A DNA stretch of 64,000 nucleotides from Adiantum capillus-veneris. Taxonomy: Eukaryota; Streptophyta; Polypodiopsida; Polypodiales; Pteridaceae. Made by a program: the position numbers and the translations under genes. The notes under the pieces are model-generated. The model did no database searches. It saw nothing but the letters and a program-made list of their open reading frames with translations, and was not told the DNA's origin. Location of the stretch: contig CM043962.1 of the NCBI GenBank assembly GCA_014529385.2, forward strand, positions 130,585,074-130,649,073, written 5' to 3'. This document shows positions 58,414 to 64,000 of the stretch, in pieces (the first letter of the stretch is position 1; each line of letters starts with the position of its first letter).

Positions 58414-58929
58414 GTTTTAAACAATACTAAAACAACATTTCTCGCTACTCCATCTCGCAGTAAATCACCAAGAGATCACCTAGAATTGAATTTACCAGTT
58501 TTGAAAACCAAAGTAAAACAACTCAAATCGTCACCAAGACATGTTTAATACAGATTCAATCCATTTTAAACAAATTTTAAACAGTACTTCCTCAGACAAG
58601 GTCCAAAAGTATTTTAAAAAACTAGATAATTTATTCCAATTTTTGTTCAAACAGTCAAACTAAGAGGACAATTGGTTGGTCCTTATGCATCAGGGTAATG
58701 GTACAGTTCTAAATTCGGAGGATCGTGTCATTCTTCTTGTGCTAAGGCATGCCCAAGAGAATGTTGCAATTGCCTTACTTCATGTGTGGAAATTGGCTTT
58801 TCCATGGTATCCTTGTATGGTCACTGAAAGCACATCAATGAGAGTACCACCTTCTGAGTCTGACTCGTGGCTAACTTAGCTTCAATTTCTCATCCCTCTA
58901 CATCATAATCAAAGTCCATCTACTTCATG
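58414..58929. other. Non-coding spacer
   Basis: No motif recognised; AT-rich. Confidence 0.4.
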
Positions 58930-59230
58930 AATTATGGATGGATGTTCTTTGTAACTTTAGGGTCAAAGAAGATCAGGGCTTTTAAGCCGTTGAATTTGCC
59001 ATAAGCTCTGCATAATTCATTTGTACTCTCAAGGTTTATGCCATAAATATTAGGTACTAGTCCAATAGCGGGTCTAGCTCTCTTAGCCAGAGGTGGCCCC
59101 GAGGATCTTTTTCTGTCGTCGAGAACAAAAGGTTGCTCTAGAGATGTCTAGGCTAGTTGAGCACATGTATTGACTGTATGCCCTATTTGGAAACATTCAA
59201 AGCATCATCCTTCTTGTAAAATGGTTTCTC
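58930..59230 (-). pseudogene. Possible retroelement zinc-knuckle relic
   Basis: One minus frame reads CFECFQIGHTVNTC (CCHC spacing) near 59205. After a stop it continues EQPFVLDDRKRSSGPPLAKR, PAIGLVPNIYGIN, and AYGKFNGLKALIFFD to about 58940. A knuckle followed by a basic tail fits gag or LINE ORF1, but the family is not certain. Confidence 0.4.
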
Positions 59231-59639
59231 ATTGACGTTGTGTTAGAGACGAGGCATACGAAGCCGACTATAAGTATTTGACTACTGCAGCAGCAAGCAC
59301 TGTTGCTAAGGTGCAACCACTAGGACCTGCTAGAAGCAAAATATTTTGCAAAATTGTCTCTACCAAAATACCAAATTTTGTTGCGGATTGATGCAAGCCT
59401 GAACCCGTATGATGTTTATGTTGTATAGAGTTTGAATTTAGTATTGTCAACCTGCATGCTGGATTATTTTGGCAGATTATAGGATAGCTCCTTGTGTATA
59501 CGTTTCTCGGCCATACCATATATGGTTACATGCTCTTAAACCTTTAAAATCATAAAACTACACGCTATTGAGGGTTTCAATCTCACAAAGAAGGCTAAGA
59601 TTGTTATGGAATTGATATCTTATTATTTATTACAGTTGT

Positions 59640-60071
59640 GATGGGTGGAAAAGGCTTGACCGAGCTAAGCTATTGCAAAAGGATATCATATTTTATGTAC
59701 ATTTTATTATTCAAGTGCTCTTTATGAGCTTTGGCCATTTATGACCGGCCGGCCAATTTGTACTCATTTTCGGGCATTCAAGAAATCTATAAATAAATAC
59801 GTGCAAGAGGGAAATGCTCACTCTTGCACGGGGGGAGATTGTACCCAGTGCTTGTGTGTTTCTTCTCTCCCCTCCTCCTTTCTCTCTCACGGTGCCGGCA
59901 TAGCACTCCGCTCTAGGAGGTGCGCATGCACGCGCTCGGTGGCACTCTCTCATCCTCTCTATCTTGCCAAGTGTATGTGCGATTGCCAGGTATGCAGATT
60001 CGTGTATTTCATTCTTTGTAGCATATTATTTGTATATTTTGCAGGCCGCGTCCACGCTCCCTCTGTAGCAG
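59640..60071 (+). repeat. Candidate 5' LTR (left boundary uncertain)
   Basis: The 3' edge is set by CTCTGTAGCA just before a tRNA-Met binding site. A TATAAATA box lies at about 59790 and a pyrimidine-rich stretch follows. The left end was not identified with confidence. Confidence 0.45.
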
Positions 60072-60083
60072 TGGTATCAGAGC
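60072..60083 (+). other. Primer binding site for initiator tRNA-Met
   Basis: TGGTATCAGAGC directly follows the LTR edge. No gag or pol follows in the remaining 3.9 kb, so this element is truncated. Confidence 0.8.
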
Positions 60084-60223
60084 TTGCAAAACGCTCCTAG
60101 TGGTATGATCATCACGCCCACGAAGAGAATCATCACAATCATGCCATAGAGCTAAGTTTATTAATTTCACAAATTCTCTTGATCATGAGTTTGTTGGTCT
60201 AATTGAATGTAATTTATTATAGT

Positions 60224-60255
<32 letters not shown>

Positions 60256-60261
60256 TATATA
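60224..60261. repeat. (AT)n microsatellite
   Basis: AT run with one C interruption near 60250. Confidence 0.95.
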
Positions 60262-61988
<1,727 letters not shown>

Positions 61989-62087
61989 CTACATGCTTTT
62001 TCTCTTCCCCACGTGAGGTCATGCGTGGAAATCAGTCCAACAAAATCTCTCTCAAGCCTTTCAGTGACTCGACCTCAGTTATCTCTA

Positions 62088-63240
<1,153 letters not shown>

Positions 63241-63245
63241 GGTCA

Positions 63246-63287
63246 ACACACACATACACACACACACACGCACACACACACACACAA
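63246..63287. repeat. (CA)n microsatellite
   Basis: CA run with ATAC and CG interruptions. Confidence 0.93.
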
Positions 63288-64000
63288 ACAGATTGAGGAG
63301 CTTGCCTTTCCTGTAGTGTTGCTGCACGTCGGGGGGCATGGGCTTTGATGATGCATGGAGCAAGTTCCTGGATACCTCTTTCTCCATTAATGGCAATGAT
63401 GAAGCTTATCAAGCAGTCTTTACGGAACCCTCATCATCCATGATTTCTATACCTACCGAGGAGAACGTTGATCCCTTTCTCCTATGATTTCAATGATTTT
63501 CATTATGTAATGATTTATTATTTATGTCGAAATATGTGATTACAACTACTGCGGTCTGCGCTCACCGACTGTCTACGCATTGTCTTGTCAGGTTTAGGTA
63601 ATTTGTATAAGATACCAACTCCCATCCTACCTCCTCCCAGTTAATATCGAGAGGCTTAAGTAGATGGTTTTGTAAGGCATTTTCTTGACGCACCAAAAAT
63701 CTATATTCTCATCCCTAATTCTAGCTCTACCTAACAAATAATTTGTCATAAATAAAGGCTTCTAGGCAAAGGCAGTTCAAGATCAAATTACTTTTGGGTT
63801 GTTTGTCCAATCAGTCACGGTTAATCATCGTAGACGTCTGTCAGTCCTCAATGTAATTTTGTCTCCCACATTGCACTATAGAATACAATTAGATCTCCTT
63901 ACCTACATTTTTGTTCCTGCCTTGTTCATGGTTTTTGTCTATCTGTGCTATTTCGTTAGGACTGCAACATTCTCTCACATTTCCATTTTCGCAGGGCTAT
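63288..64000. other. Non-coding sequence to the window end
   Basis: No gene or repeat recognised. Confidence 0.45.

Overview
The window is plant nuclear DNA built almost entirely from transposable elements, microsatellites and broken gene fragments. The evidence is Ty1/copia and Ty3/gypsy polyproteins with plant-type primer binding sites for initiator methionine tRNA, a plant L1-type LINE, a Helitron, and many fragments of PLS-type pentatricopeptide repeat (PPR) genes. The PPR wording and the very long (CT)n and (TG)n tracts fit a large-genome non-seed plant, perhaps a fern, but that placement is inference. No intact host gene, tRNA gene, rRNA gene or CRISPR array was seen. The only long intact reading frame is a retrotransposon polyprotein at 15597-19487 (-).

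Layout. 1-3922 is the 3' part of a decayed copia element ending in a 224-bp LTR. 3936-10741 holds two diverged copies of one block, plus a 335-bp tandem duplication and (TG)n tracts. One block copy carries a MITE-like element that the other lacks. 11564-12500 holds a compound microsatellite and a LINE 3' end. 12500-21531 is a minus-strand, LTR-bounded, coiled-coil-rich gene-like relic, interrupted by a young full-length copia element (14743-20347, LTRs 794/796 bp, 5-bp target duplication GATCC). Just upstream of that relic, 21684-23010 carries five copies of a near-perfect palindrome at about 280-bp spacing. 24800-30118 is a second decayed minus-strand copia region, ending in a 205-bp LTR inserted in a minus-strand L1 LINE (30119-33490).

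36000-39897 (+) is a decayed autonomous Helitron with recognisable HUH Rep and PIF1-type helicase motifs. It is followed at 40200-41378 by a multi-part ORF ending in what looks like a GIY-YIG nuclease domain. 41380-51250 is a graveyard of PPR fragments on both strands, including a 612-bp higher-order tandem duplication. It also holds an inverted pair of Mutator-like MITEs and an uncharacterised ORF. 51430-60100 contains a tRNA-derived SINE-like sequence, a second Helitron fragment, a LINE endonuclease fragment, a gypsy integrase relic, a 55-bp tandem repeat and an LTR end with PBS. From 46.6 kb to 62.2 kb every large microsatellite reads (CT)n on the + strand.

How the parts relate. The mobile elements are nested: copia inside a non-autonomous-looking LTR element, and an LTR inside a LINE. 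Nearly all coding relics are inactivated by stops, frameshifts or deletions. The one element that looks recent and possibly functional is the copia at 14743-20347. All family calls rest on motif recognition by eye; no database search was run.
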